From NCBI GenBank assembly GCA_942491735.1, contig CALOCN010000014.1, positions 1,116,001-1,180,000 of the forward strand: a stretch of DNA of 64,000 nt. Reading direction: 5' to 3'. A program made the position numbers and the translations under genes. Positions 7,933-18,594 of this stretch are shown here, in pieces. Source of the stretch: CALOCN01 sp942491735 (GTDB lineage: Bacteria > Eisenbacteria > RBG-16-71-46 > JABDJR01). The notes beneath the pieces are model-generated. The model searched no databases, was not told where the DNA came from, and saw nothing but the letters and a program-made list of their open reading frames with translations. The stretch's first letter is position 1. Every line of letters starts with the position of its first letter.

Positions 7933-9393
7933 TCACGGCCGGCCGCCCGCCCTGGGATCGGGCGATGGAAGGAAGGGGCCGTTCCCTTCCGGCGTGGGGA
8001 TTCCCGGGGGCAGGAGGCCCGAGGGAACACGCTCCGGCACCCGGCTCAGGTCGAGCCCGTCCGGCCCGGGCCGAAGGGTTCCGGTGGTGGTGAGCATGAA
8101 GGCGACCAGGGCGTCGATCTCGGGGTCGGTCAGACCGAGGGGCCGGATCGACGGATCCCGCTCCGCTCCCGCGGCCATGAGTTCCGCGTCGCTGATGTCG
8201 TCCGGGCCGAGTCCTCCGCGGTTGTAGAAGGCCACCACCGCGTGGAGGGTGGCCGCGTTGCCACTATGGAAGTAGGGGCCGGTTCCGGCCACCTCGCGCA
8301 CGGTGAGGGTGCGGAAGGCGTACCTGCGATCGGCGAACTCCTCCGGGTCGGCGTGGAACCGCCCGAAGTCGTGTCCGTCCCCGTCCTTGCCCCCGAACCC
8401 GGGGAGCAGTTCGTCGTAGTCGTCGGCCACTCCCTGGACGTGGAAGTCGTAGTCCGAGAGCATGGGGCCATGGTGGCACTCGCCGCAGGCGGCCTTGCCG
8501 AAGAACAACTCGAACCCGCGTCTTTCCCGGGACGTGAACACGCCATAGTCGCCCGACACGAATCGGTCGTAGCGGGAGTCCGGGGCGCGCAACTCCCGCT
8601 CGAAGGCGGCAAGGGCCTTGCTCACGTGGGAGATCCGGATGTCGTTCGCGCTCGTGATCTCTTCCGGGTAGGCGGCGATGAAGAGGGGCTCGTAGCCGGG
8701 CACCGCGCGGACCCTTGCCGCCAGGCTGTCCCGCACCGCATCGGCTCCCAGGGCGTCCCCCAGCAGGTCACGGCCGTAGGCGTCCCCCGCCATTTCCTCG
8801 CGCACGGTGAAGGGGGCCAACGCCTGGAACTCGAGCCCCAGGGTGACCCGTCCGTCCATGAACTGGAAGCTCTCGTTGGTGGAGGCCGGGGTCCCCAGAC
8901 CGTTCAGGGCGGCGTTCACGATGGTGAGCGAGTTCCGGGCCACCGGTGGGATGGTCCGGCCGGTGATGGAGGAGACCGCGTTCAGCGACCGGGCGTCCCC
9001 CAGGGCCTCGCCGTTGACCGATCCCGCTCCCGTCCCCCGGGCCAGGCGGGTGCCGTCGCCGTAATGGAACGCGGGATGGTGGCAGGTGCCGCAGGCCACG
9101 TCGTCGGTTCGGTCCCGGTAGGGGGCCTTGCCCGCGGCGCTCTTGATCCAGGGTGCGGACTCGCCTCCCAGGATCGGATCGAAAAAGAGCAGCCGGCCCA
9201 GGCGAATGCGATCCGGGTTGTAGCGGTTGTACTGGGGGTACTCGAGCTCGGGAAGCGGGGCCAGCGAGAAGGCCTCGATCAGTGTTTCCAGACGCGCGAC
9301 ATCGATGGGTTCCGTGGGTTCGTTGTTCCCGCAGCTGGCCAGGCCAAGGGAGAAGACGGCGAGCACGGACAGGAAGGAAGCGCCGAACCTCAT
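7933..9393 (-). CDS. Diheme cytochrome c peroxidase / MauG-type lipoprotein
   Basis: Two c-type heme sites are visible: CGTCH at residues 101-105 and CGECH near residue 300, each followed by a second His. The order and spacing match the bacterial diheme cytochrome c peroxidase/MauG family, which reduces H2O2 or oxidises protein side chains in the periplasm. A lipoprotein signal (LGLASC, Cys21) suggests membrane anchoring. The length (486) is longer than classic CcpA (~330) and closer to MauG-like paralogues. It lies ten bases downstream of the NHL gene and is probably cotranscribed. The electron donor and substrate are unknown. Confidence 0.85.
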   Translation of the reverse strand: MRFGASFLSVLAVFSLGLASCGNNEPTEPIDVARLETLIEAFSLAPLPELEYPQYNRYNPDRIRLGRLLFFDPILGGESAPWIKSAAGKAPYRDRTDDVACGTCHHPAFHYGDGTRLARGTGAGSVNGEALGDARSLNAVSSITGRTIPPVARNSLTIVNAALNGLGTPASTNESFQFMDGRVTLGLEFQALAPFTVREEMAGDAYGRDLLGDALGADAVRDSLAARVRAVPGYEPLFIAAYPEEITSANDIRISHVSKALAAFERELRAPDSRYDRFVSGDYGVFTSRERRGFELFFGKAACGECHHGPMLSDYDFHVQGVADDYDELLPGFGGKDGDGHDFGRFHADPEEFADRRYAFRTLTVREVAGTGPYFHSGNAATLHAVVAFYNRGGLGPDDISDAELMAAGAERDPSIRPLGLTDPEIDALVAFMLTTTGTLRPGPDGLDLSRVPERVPSGLLPPGIPTPEGNGPFLPSPDPRAGGRP

Positions 9394-9403
9394 GGAACGC
9401 GGT

Positions 9404-10387
9404 TCACCGGGACTTGGGGGGCGTGTCCGCCTTGATGCGTCCCCAGCTTGTCCGCTGCACCGGAACCAGGCTGGGTCCGAAGCGTTGGATCCGGTCGTTG
9501 AGGGAGTCGGCCACGAAGACGTTGCCCAGGGGGTCCACCGCGATTCCCCAGGGTAGATCGAACTCGCCGGCCGCGGTTCCCTCGGTGCCCCACACCGCGA
9601 TCACGCTGAAGGAGGGGTCGAAGATCTGCACGCGGTCGTTGCCCGAGTCGGTGACCAGGAAGTTGCCGTCCTGGTCGATGGTGAACGAGTAGGGGAGCTC
9701 GAGATGGCCCTCCCGATGACCGAAACGGCCGAACTGGCCGAGGTACTCGCCGTCGGTGTCGAAGTACTGGATGCGGTGGTTCTTCACGTCGCTGACGTAC
9801 ACCTTTCCCTGGTGATAGGCGATCGCGGTGGGCAGGTCGAACTTCCCCGGCGTGGAGCCGAAGGAACCCCACTCGGCGACAAAGCCTCCCGTGGCGTCGA
9901 ACTTCTGGACCCGCGAGTTCCACTGGTCCGCGATGTAGATGAACCCGTCGTCGTCGACGGTGACACCCACCGGGAAGTTGAACCGACCCGGGCCCTCCCC
10001 GAACTGTCCGAACTCGAGAAGGAACACGCCGTCGCGGGTGAACTTCTGGATGCGATGGTTGTCCGAGTCCCCGATGTAGACATCCTGGGCATCGTCGATG
10101 GCGATGCCGCTGGGAATGTTGAATTCCCCCGGACCCGTTCCCTTGTGTCCCCACAACCGGACCAGGTTGCCTTCCTTGTCGAAGACCTGGATGCGGTGGT
10201 TGTCGCTGTCCGTGACGTAGAGGTGGTTCCGGTCATCGACAACCAGGTGATACGGGCTGTCCATCCTGCCCGGTTCGTTGCCGACCCCGCCCCATTCGGT
10301 GATGAACTGGGGCAGGGCAAAGGTGGGATGGGCGGCCAGTCCGAGCGTGCCGAAGAGAATCGCTGTTGAGAGCCATCGTGGCTTCAT
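9404..10387 (-). CDS. Secreted NHL-repeat beta-propeller protein
   Basis: After a signal peptide (residues 1-24) the 327-residue protein is built of about six repeats of roughly 47 residues. Each repeat has the NHL pattern: G-x-F-N-x-P-x-G-[IV]-A-[VI]-D, then YI-A-D-x-x-N-x-R-[VI]-Q-x-F. This makes a six-bladed propeller, likely periplasmic. Such propellers usually bind proteins or small ligands. It is the first gene of a minus-strand operon with a diheme peroxidase, so a scaffolding or substrate-presenting role is plausible but unproven. Confidence 0.85.
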   Translation of the reverse strand: MKPRWLSTAILFGTLGLAAHPTFALPQFITEWGGVGNEPGRMDSPYHLVVDDRNHLYVTDSDNHRIQVFDKEGNLVRLWGHKGTGPGEFNIPSGIAIDDAQDVYIGDSDNHRIQKFTRDGVFLLEFGQFGEGPGRFNFPVGVTVDDDGFIYIADQWNSRVQKFDATGGFVAEWGSFGSTPGKFDLPTAIAYHQGKVYVSDVKNHRIQYFDTDGEYLGQFGRFGHREGHLELPYSFTIDQDGNFLVTDSGNDRVQIFDPSFSVIAVWGTEGTAAGEFDLPWGIAVDPLGNVFVADSLNDRIQRFGPSLVPVQRTSWGRIKADTPPKSR

Positions 10388-10453
10388 GACAAGAGTCCTT
10401 GGCCGAGCGCAGGGGTGCAGTAGCCCGCGGAGGGCCTTTCCAGAGGGACCTCA

Positions 10454-10482
10454 AGCGTACCGGACGCGAAGTGAGAGTTCAA
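10454..10482 (-). promoter_or_regulatory. Promoter for the NHL/peroxidase operon
   Basis: On the minus strand TTGAAC (10482-10477) and TACGCT (10459-10454) are separated by exactly 17 bases. They lie about 65 bases before the NHL start codon. Confidence 0.45.
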
Positions 10483-10547
10483 CTGATTGTGCGAGCGCGT
10501 GTTACGGCAATCAGCGTCGGGGTTTACGGGCGAGCCGGGGCAAAAGA

Positions 10548-10579
10548 ATGGGGGCGGAACCCTCGAGTCCCGCCCCCAT
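10548..10579 (-). terminator. Rho-independent terminator of the redox operon
   Basis: A perfect 10-bp stem (10548-10557 with 10570-10579, mostly G:C) with a 12-base loop. On the minus strand it is followed by TTCTTTT. It lies 18 bases beyond the stop codon of the aldo/keto reductase gene. Confidence 0.75.
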
Positions 10580-10596
10580 CACACATCGAGGACCGG

Positions 10597-11817
10597 TCAA
10601 GCCTCGAAGACCTCGCTGGCGCGGGCCATGTAGCTCACGACGTCGACCCCGTGGGGGCAGGCCGCGTTGGCGGGGCGGAAATCCACCTCGCGCAGACGCC
10701 GCGCACCCTCGGGCAGTTGGCTGAAGAGCTGCCGGGCCGTCTCCGTATCCCCGTAGGTATCGTGATACATGAGGTAGCGCAGGGTGGCCCCGATCCGTAC
10801 CGGAGCGTCCACCGCGGGGTTGCACAGGTGATCGCACCCGTCGCAGGCGGCGCCGCGGGTGGCGGCGGCGTACTCTTCCAGGGCCTGATAGTCCGCTTGC
10901 CCCATGTCATGCCGATCGAGGGCGGCAGCGATGTTCTCCTTGAGGATGTCGAAGGTCTTCATGGCCGAAACGGCGGCGCTGATCCGCTCGTCGGCCCACA
11001 CCGCCTTGAGTACGGCCTGGTGCTTGTTCCATTTGCCGGTCTGTTCGAACGGCTTCCACTTCTCCTCGAAGGAGACCTCGGACCCCTGGGTCTTCATGGC
11101 GATGAGCCCCACGTCGGCGGCCCGAGCGGCGTCCATGGCCTTGTTCAACTCGGTGTTTCCGTACTGGCGAAAGTTGTAGCGGAACATGACGGCGTCCACC
11201 CAGCCCACTTCACCGGCGAGATGCAGGAGCTCGGCCACGTTGCCGTCATGGCAGGAGAAACCGAAGTGACGGATCCTGCCTTCCTTCTTGAGCCGCTCAA
11301 CCGTCTTGCGCAGTTCGGGGTCCTTCAGCGGTGAGGGATCCTCGACCGCGTGCAGGAAGTACATGTTGAAGTAGTCGGTACGCATCGACTCGAGACCGGC
11401 GGTGAGGGTCTTCTCGAGTCCCTCAGGGTCGTGGGCATCGCTCTTGCTCGTGACCCAGATCTTGTCACGCAGTTCGGCGCGGGCCAGGAAGTTGCCCACG
11501 CTTGTTTCGCAGGTGCCGCCACCGTAGCAATCCGCAGCGTCGATGTAGTTCACGCCGAACCGGTAGGCCTCGGCAAGCTTGGGATCGAATCGGCTGTCGA
11601 GCTTGACCCCGGCGCCGAACAGGAGGATGGGCACCGTCTCACCGGTCTTGCCCAGCGTGCGCCGGGGGACCTGGGGCAGTTCCACCGAACCGCCCTCATC
11701 CTCGTCCTGGGCCCTGGCCAGGGAAGGAACGAGACCGGCTCCCACGCTGGCCGCGGCCCCGGCGGCGGCGCCCAGCTTGAGGAGATTGCGTCGACTGATC
11801 TTCGGGTTCCGTTCCAT
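10597..11817 (-). CDS. Tat-exported aldo/keto reductase with C-terminal Cys cluster
   Basis: The 406-residue protein opens with a twin-arginine signal (SRRNLLKLG, Arg9-Arg10, then an Ala/Gly-rich helix). The aldo/keto reductase barrel follows, with the catalytic tetrad visible as Asp93, Tyr98, Lys125 and His156. The C-terminus adds CDGCDHLC (Cys325, 328, 332) and CPHGV (Cys387), a pattern that can hold a [4Fe-4S] cluster, as in the ferredoxin-tailed AKR subfamily. The start is fixed by the GGAGG Shine-Dalgarno and the Tat signal. It is the last gene of the DUF6599/DUF362/polyferredoxin operon. Export argues for a cofactor bound before translocation or an electron donor other than free NADPH. 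The substrate is unknown. Confidence 0.85.
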   Translation of the reverse strand: MERNPKISRRNLLKLGAAAGAAASVGAGLVPSLARAQDEDEGGSVELPQVPRRTLGKTGETVPILLFGAGVKLDSRFDPKLAEAYRFGVNYIDAADCYGGGTCETSVGNFLARAELRDKIWVTSKSDAHDPEGLEKTLTAGLESMRTDYFNMYFLHAVEDPSPLKDPELRKTVERLKKEGRIRHFGFSCHDGNVAELLHLAGEVGWVDAVMFRYNFRQYGNTELNKAMDAARAADVGLIAMKTQGSEVSFEEKWKPFEQTGKWNKHQAVLKAVWADERISAAVSAMKTFDILKENIAAALDRHDMGQADYQALEEYAAATRGAACDGCDHLCNPAVDAPVRIGATLRYLMYHDTYGDTETARQLFSQLPEGARRLREVDFRPANAACPHGVDVVSYMARASEVFEA

Positions 11818-11840
11818 CGGTCCTCCTTGGCGGGTGGCGC

Positions 11841-13606
11841 CTAGGTCTGCTTGCTGCTCAGGAGCAGGGTGCGATCCTCGGACCGCGTTTCCCCGATTGC
11901 GGTCACATAGACCGCAGCGTCGTCGATGACCGGGCACTCATGTTCGCAGATTCCGCAGCCAATGCAAAGTTCCGGTCGCATGTAGGGCTTGTTCAGGGTC
12001 ACCGTGGTTCCATCCCAGCGGGTGAACTCCTCGTCGTAGGTGCCGATGGCCTTGGGGCTTACCGGGCAGACCTCCTCGCACACCACGCAGGGGGTCTCCA
12101 TGGACCAGGGGAGGCACCGACCCCGGTTGAAGAAGGCGGTTCCGACCTTGATGGGGCCGGCCTCGATGTATTCGGCCACTCCCAGCTTCTTCTCGATGGA
12201 GATCTTCTGGATGGCCCCGGTGGGGCAGACATCACTGCACAGGGTGCAGTTGAGCTGGCAGAAGCCCACCGCGAAGTCCATGACCGGGGTCCACAGCCCC
12301 TCCAGGCCCCCCTGGGCCAGCGATGACGGCTGGAGCACGTTGGTGGGACAGACGTTGATGCACTGATCGCACTTGATACAGCGCTCCAGGAACTCCGACT
12401 CCTCGACCGACCCGGGTGGGCGGATCGCCTTCTCGTTGAAGCCCCGGTTGTTCACCGCGGCGGACAGGCGGAGGAAAGGGAAGGAGAGGAACCCCAGGAT
12501 ACCCACGAACACCCAGCGTCTTCGGGGGACGTCCGGACCGGCGATCACCGTCTCGGGGCGCCCCGAGATGACCTTCTTTCCGAACAGGGTGGCGGTGGCT
12601 TCCTTCACCTTTCCCTTGCCGGTTCTGAGCTTGCCCACGATGCGGTCCTTGACCGGCACCGGAGCCAGCGCGAACGAAAGGGCGTCCTCGGGACAATCGT
12701 CGATGCAGTTGAAGCAGACAAAGCACTCGCTCTTGCGCAGGGCGTCGTGGGGATCGGCCGCTCCCTCGCAGTGCTTGAGACAGAGGTCGCAGTCGGTGCA
12801 CTTGGTCAGATCCCGGTCGATGCGCCACAGCGAGAAGCGGGAGAGCAGACCCAGGGTGGCTCCGAGGGGGCAGAGGGTGCGGCAGAAGAACCGGGGAATG
12901 ATCAGGTTCATGCCGATCAGACCGAAGATGAGCACGCCGACGAACCAGGCTCCGGCAAAGATACGCTGGTCCGGCGAACCGGGTGCGGAGGAGAGGAAGG
13001 ACAGTCCACGCACCTCGACGCCCATCCCGGCGAAATAGGCATTGGCTGCGTTGGCGGCCAGGTCCGCGGCCGGCATGAAGGTGACGGTGAAGGTGCGCAC
13101 GAGCAGGCAAATAGGATCGAGCAGGCCGATCTGCAACGACCCGAACGCGGCCAGGATCAGGAACACGCCCAGGATGTAGTACTTGATCCGGTACACGCCG
13201 CGGTACCGGTTGTGGTCCATGTTGTCCTTGTTCCCGCGGATGTTGAACAGCCACCCGAAGAACTGGTGCATGGTTCCGTAGGGACAGATCCAGTTGCAGA
13301 ACACCCGGCCCAGCAGGAGGGTGGGGATCAGGATGAACAGCCCCATCCACAACCCGCGGTACACGGTGTGGGTGGAGATCGCGGTGGCGATGCCCACCAG
13401 GGGATCCATCTCCAGGAACAACGAAACCGGATAGCCGCCCATGCGGCTGACCCAGGTCACCCAGAGCAGGAAGACGAACAGGGAGAAGAACACCACCTGG
13501 GAAATGATCCGCACCGTGGTGATTCGCAGGCCCCGGACGTACCAGGGGGACCCGTCGGGACTGCGCTTGAAGAAGTCCTTGCTCCCACTCCCCTTGAACG
13601 GACGGC

Positions 13607-13610
<4 letters not shown>
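11841..13610 (-). CDS. NapH/YccM-like polyferredoxin membrane protein
   Basis: A 589-residue membrane protein with about five to six helices and many Cys motifs. Two NapH-type CxxxCP sites (CNWICPYG, CRTLCPLG) flank membrane segments. Four to five ferredoxin-type CxxCxxCxxxC or related clusters follow (CTDCDLCLKHC, CFVCFNCIDDCP, CIKCDQCINVCP, CTLCSDVCP, CIGCGICEHECP). It should move electrons from the membrane/quinone side to extracytoplasmic partners. The start at 13610 overlaps the DUF362 stop codon (ATGA), indicating translational coupling. It is longer and more cluster-rich than NapH. Likely partners are the two Tat-exported neighbours. Confidence 0.85.
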
Positions 13611-14736
<1,126 letters not shown>

Positions 14737-14740
<4 letters not shown>

Positions 14741-15840
14741 GGGGCCTCGGCCTGGGGCATACGGGACACGGCGTCGCGAAGTTGTTCCAAGGAGGATCGC
14801 GCCGAGGGCAGGTCCGGGGCGCCGCGCACTCCCAGTAACCAGGCGCCGCTCCGGGTGACGCCGGACACGGTCTTGATGTAGCGATCCTCGGTCCATTGTA
14901 CAGGGTCCGGGGAGTCCACTGCACTGCCATATCCCCGAAACCCCTCGGTGAACTGCTCCTGCAGAGCCTCTGCTTCCTCCACCGACCCGCTCCGAACGAC
15001 AAAAATCTCGCTCTCGTCGTCGAGCAGGGCGGTGTGCACCTCGTTGCCGAACCCGAACGAGAACGCATTCTCGGCAAGGTAGAAAATCCGGCCGGGATCC
15101 AGGCCCAGCCCACCCACGAAGAGGGCATAGGACCAGGGGAGTTCGTCGCCCTCGATCCCGCCCACCAGGACCGTCCTGATGTGATCGAGGGCGGTGTGCA
15201 TCGGGGCCGAGTCCTCGGACCCGATGGCCCGCACGTAATAGCGTCCACGGGTCATGAAGAGCGCGTTGCGGTCCCGGTGAACGAGACCGCCATCCGCTAC
15301 ATCCGGCACGATGCCCGGCGAACGCTCGCCGGCGTACGCGCCCAGGGCGTTCTCGGCCGTTCCCTGATCAAAGCACTCGATGTCGATGAGCCGGCTCTCG
15401 TTGTCCGGATCGGTCAGGGTGACGAACACCAGTTCCTGGAACCCGAGGGTCTTGTAGTAGTCCTCGCGACCGTTGATCTTCACGTAGAGGTTGTCGAATC
15501 CGAATCGGGAGACCGTGCCTTCGGTCCAGCCGTCCGGCGCCAGACCGGCCGGCAGGGGGGAGCGATCGACCGGGCTCGCCGCCGCCGGAGTCGACGCGGC
15601 CGGGGGTCGGGACTCGAAAACCTGGATCTCGTCGCCGGTCTGGAGGAGTGATTCGGCGGTGCTGAAGAGCTCCGGATCCGGATGGGCCCCACGCCAGGCA
15701 ACCCAGCCCACGAGCAGACCGAGCCCGACCAGGACGACCAGGCCGATCCGGAGTTCCGTGTAGGAGTAGCGGCGACGATAGTGGCGTCGTCCCTGTTTTA
15801 CGAAGACCCGGTCATCATCGCGTCGGCTTGCAGATCCCAT
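14737..15840 (-). CDS. DUF6599-like membrane-anchored protein
   Basis: The 367-residue protein has a basic N-terminus, one membrane helix (about 30-48) and an extracytoplasmic domain. Motifs such as YVKINGREDYYKTLGF and ENALGAYAGERSPG resemble what I know as DUF6599, often found next to DUF362 genes; this assignment is from memory of motifs. It is the first gene of a four-gene operon and overlaps DUF362 by ATGA. No Shine-Dalgarno precedes the ATG. A promoter ends 11 bases upstream, so the transcript may be nearly leaderless. Confidence 0.65.
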
Positions 15841-15851
15841 GGTGGAAACCG

Positions 15852-15880
15852 ATTCTTGCCCAGACGCGAGGCAAGGTCAA
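15852..15880 (-). promoter_or_regulatory. Promoter for the DUF6599/DUF362 operon
   Basis: On the minus strand TTGACC (15880-15875) and AAGAAT (15857-15852) are 17 bases apart. The -35 box overlaps the stop codon of the upstream sigma-factor gene, so the operon can be transcribed separately from it. Confidence 0.5.
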
Positions 15881-16461
15881 TCGCCGGATGGCTCGTCCCC
15901 GGTCATGTCCCGGTGCAGCCGGGCCACGATGTAGCGCCATTCGTAGTCGACGGTGCGCACCGAGAGCCCCAGCGCGGCCGCGGTCTCGTCCCGGGTGAGC
16001 CCGGCAAAATAGCGGAGCTTCACGATCTCCGCCTTGCGCGGGTCTTCCTTTTGCAGGCGGTCCAGCGCCCGGTCCAATTCGAGGAGGTTCTCGCGGATTC
16101 CCCCGAACGGGATCTCCACCTCGTCCGCATCCATGCGCTGCTGGTCCCCGCCGTGCTTGCGGGCCGACTTGCGCCGGGCCTGGTCCACGAGAATCTGTCG
16201 CATGGCCTCGGCCGCCGCCCCGAAGAAATGCCCCCGACTGTTCCAGGCGGGATCGTCCTCGCCGACCAGCCGGATATAGGCCTCGTGCACAAGGGCGGTG
16301 GGCTGCAGGGTGTTGCCGGGAGGGAGTTTGGCCATCCGGGCCCGGGCGAGCCTGCGCAGCTCCCCGTAGACAAGAGGGAGGAGGTCGGCTCCGGCCCGGC
16401 CGTCGCCATCCTGGAGGGCCTTCAGGGCGAGGGTGATCCGGCCCTTGGCAGTGTCCGTCAT
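15877..16461 (-). CDS. ECF-type RNA polymerase sigma factor (TIGR02999-like)
   Basis: The 194-residue protein has a sigma2 region with LVYGELRRLARARMAKL and TLQPTALVHEAYIRL, typical of the TIGR02999 ECF subfamily, and a sigma4 helix-turn-helix (LTRDETAAALGLSVRTVDYEWRY). In that subfamily the partner is often a Ser/Thr kinase rather than an anti-sigma factor. No anti-sigma gene is adjacent; a Cache-kinase lies about 12 kb away. A GAGAGGA ribosome-binding site precedes the ATG. It lies 36 bases upstream of the redox operon and could control it, but that is not shown. Confidence 0.9.
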   Translation of the reverse strand: MTDTAKGRITLALKALQDGDGRAGADLLPLVYGELRRLARARMAKLPPGNTLQPTALVHEAYIRLVGEDDPAWNSRGHFFGAAAEAMRQILVDQARRKSARKHGGDQQRMDADEVEIPFGGIRENLLELDRALDRLQKEDPRKAEIVKLRYFAGLTRDETAAALGLSVRTVDYEWRYIVARLHRDMTGDEPSGD

Positions 16462-16576
16462 GACCGCATCCTCTCACGAGGGTTCCTATGGGCAACCCTC
16501 TCCCGGGAAGGCGGACTCGCGGCAACGGGGCCGTCCGGAGTCCGTGGCCCCGGCCTTCTGCTGACTCGCCGACGGT

Positions 16577-17557
16577 TCAGTCGCGGGAGGTCTCGACCAG
16601 GGAGGTGAGCGCGGCGCCCAGCTCGGCACGAATGGCATCCACCGCTTGTGCCGGCCAGGTGCTCTCGTCCTCGCGGATGAAGGTGGTGAGGTCGTCGCGA
16701 TTGTCGAACCGGGCCACCGGCAGATGGAAGGTGTTGCCCCGGGTCTCAACCTTCACGCTGCGCTTGCGGTCGCTGTTCTCGATGAGCCACTCCATGTCGT
16801 CGGTCCCGTAGTCCCCCAGCATGACCGCGATGGGAACCCCGTGGTGGAGGATCGAGGCATCCCCCTCCAACCCCGGCTTGGCCCGTTCGTCGTTCTTGCG
16901 ACGGGACTCCTCCGGGGTGACCCAGATATAGAGGATGCTGGCCCGGGCGAGAATCTGATCCGATAGCGTGGCGAAACTGTAGCGATACCCGAACGGCGGA
17001 TCCAGCGGAAGGGTGGACCCCTGGGCGCCCCCGCGCGCGAACTCGATGACGATCGTCTTGTTCTCGAGCGAGGTGGGAATGCCGGCCAACTTCTCGGTCA
17101 GCAGATCCCGCGCCTCGTCTTCCAGGGCCCCGACCAGATTGGAACGCACGGCAGGGTCCAGGGAGCGCAGGGCCGGCTTGGCCCCCACCTTCTCCCGGGC
17201 GTTGTCGATGCGGTCCAGGAGCCAGGCCGCCGCGGAGTCCGGGTTGATGGAGGGGCGCTGATGCAGATCCTCGTAGTCCTCGTTGATCAGCTCGATCAGG
17301 GTGCCCCAGTCCAGCGGCTCGGTGAAGGGTCGGTCGTTGGAGGGAAAAAAGATCGGGTCGTGCCCCGCATCTCCCAGGGTCTGGGCAATGCGTCGCATCA
17401 TGTGCACGTAGGGGTAGTCGTCGAGCTGGACGGTGGGTCCCATGTGATAATCCCGGGCCACCGTGGTCGGATCCTGGGCGCCGAGGAACCGGCGGACTTC
17501 GGACTTGCCCGAGGCCGGGAGGGCGGTGAGCAGAACCGTATCGAGCAAGCGGGACAT
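16577..17557 (-). CDS. P-loop NTPase of unknown role
   Basis: A 326-residue soluble protein with a Walker A motif at residues 12-19 (ALPASGKS) directly at the N-terminus, as in small-molecule kinases. A later FARGGAQG stretch and ILYIWVTPEESRRKN could serve as base-binding or lid elements. A conserved-looking YHMGPTVQLDDYPYVHMM segment follows the P-loop. I do not recognise the substrate; it resembles adenylylsulfate- or zeta-toxin-type kinases only in fold. Start supported by GAGGAGG and an excellent promoter. Confidence 0.65.
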   Translation of the reverse strand: MSRLLDTVLLTALPASGKSEVRRFLGAQDPTTVARDYHMGPTVQLDDYPYVHMMRRIAQTLGDAGHDPIFFPSNDRPFTEPLDWGTLIELINEDYEDLHQRPSINPDSAAAWLLDRIDNAREKVGAKPALRSLDPAVRSNLVGALEDEARDLLTEKLAGIPTSLENKTIVIEFARGGAQGSTLPLDPPFGYRYSFATLSDQILARASILYIWVTPEESRRKNDERAKPGLEGDASILHHGVPIAVMLGDYGTDDMEWLIENSDRKRSVKVETRGNTFHLPVARFDNRDDLTTFIREDESTWPAQAVDAIRAELGAALTSLVETSRD

Positions 17558-17592
17558 GGGAACCTCCTCGAGGAATGGCGGGGAAGGGGGCG

Positions 17593-17621
17593 AGACTAGC
17601 GGGGCGCCCTGGGCGAGTCAA
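17593..17621 (-). promoter_or_regulatory. Sigma-70 type promoter for the P-loop gene
   Basis: TTGACT (17621-17616) and TAGTCT (17598-17593) on the minus strand are 17 bases apart, about 35 bases before the ATG. It is one of the best matches in the window. Confidence 0.6.
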
Positions 17622-17678
17622 TCGGGGGAGGGCGGCGTCGTGCTAGGCTGCGGCGTTCCCCCCACAGGGAGGTGTCTC

Positions 17679-18593
17679 GTGTCCGAAAGTCGCAGCGTGG
17701 GCGCGCCGAGGGTCTGCACCTTTTCCATCGTTGGAGCCGATCCGCCCAGCGGCGAAGTGGGCGTCGCGGTGGCCAGTCGATTCTTCGCGGTGGGGACGGT
17801 GGTCCCCCATGCCCGTGCGAACGTGGGCGCGGTGGCGACCCAGTCCCATGCCAACACCACCTTCGGTCCCGAGGGTCTGGACCTCCTGATCGAGGGTCTC
17901 GATCCCGCGCGGGTCATCGCCCGTCTTCTGGATCCGGATGCCGGACGCGCCACGCGCCAGGTGGGGGTGGTCGACGGGAAGGGGAGATCCGCCACCTACA
18001 CCGGGGCGGACTGCGTGCCCTGGGCCGGAGGGCGGAGCGGCCCCGGCTACGCCGTCCAGGGGAACATCCTCACCGGGGAGAACGTGGTGGTGGAGATGGA
18101 GCGGGTCTTTCTCGAGTCGCAGGGTGAGGCCCTTGCCCAACGTCTCTTTCTTGCCCTGGAAGCGGGCGAAGGGGCGGGAGGGGACAGCCGGGGGAAGCAG
18201 TCGGCGGCCATCGTGGTGGTGCGGGAACGTGCGGGGTACGGCGGTTTCAGCGACAAGGCGGTGGACCTGAGGGTGGACGACCACGCCGATCCGGTGGGGG
18301 AACTGGGGCGTCTCGTCCGCATGGGGATCGTCAACGACCACTGGAACCGCGGCTGGACCGCGTTCAAGGAAGAGCGCTTCGCCGAAGCCCTGAAATGGCA
18401 ACGGAAGACCGCGCAGTGCGCCCGCAATATCCCGGGAATGCTTCCGGAAGTGCTCTACGACCTTGCGGTCATCTCTCTGGCCAACCGTGACCTGACCGGA
18501 GCGCGGGAAGCGCTCGACCGTGCGGTAGGGCTCAATCCGGCCCTGGCCGAAGCGGCACGGAAGGACAGCGACCTCGAGGGACTGAACCGATAG
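17679..18593 (+). CDS. DUF1028 family protein (Ntn-hydrolase-like) with C-terminal TPR-like region
   Basis: The 304-residue product matches DUF1028: near the N-terminus TFSIVGADPPSGEVGVAVAS, then GAVATQSHANTTFGP, and GPGYAVQGNIL later. This family has an Ntn-hydrolase-like fold and unknown substrate. The last ~90 residues form TPR-like helices (WTAFKEERFAEALKWQ, then REALDRAVGLNPALAEA). The start is a GTG at 17679, chosen because AGGGAGG sits six bases upstream and the domain begins soon after. A TAGGCT box lies at 17644-17649. The 3' end abuts the convergent DUF2461 gene. Confidence 0.8.
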   Translation: MSESRSVGAPRVCTFSIVGADPPSGEVGVAVASRFFAVGTVVPHARANVGAVATQSHANTTFGPEGLDLLIEGLDPARVIARLLDPDAGRATRQVGVVDGKGRSATYTGADCVPWAGGRSGPGYAVQGNILTGENVVVEMERVFLESQGEALAQRLFLALEAGEGAGGDSRGKQSAAIVVVRERAGYGGFSDKAVDLRVDDHADPVGELGRLVRMGIVNDHWNRGWTAFKEERFAEALKWQRKTAQCARNIPGMLPEVLYDLAVISLANRDLTGAREALDRAVGLNPALAEAARKDSDLEGLNR

Positions 18594-18594
18594 G

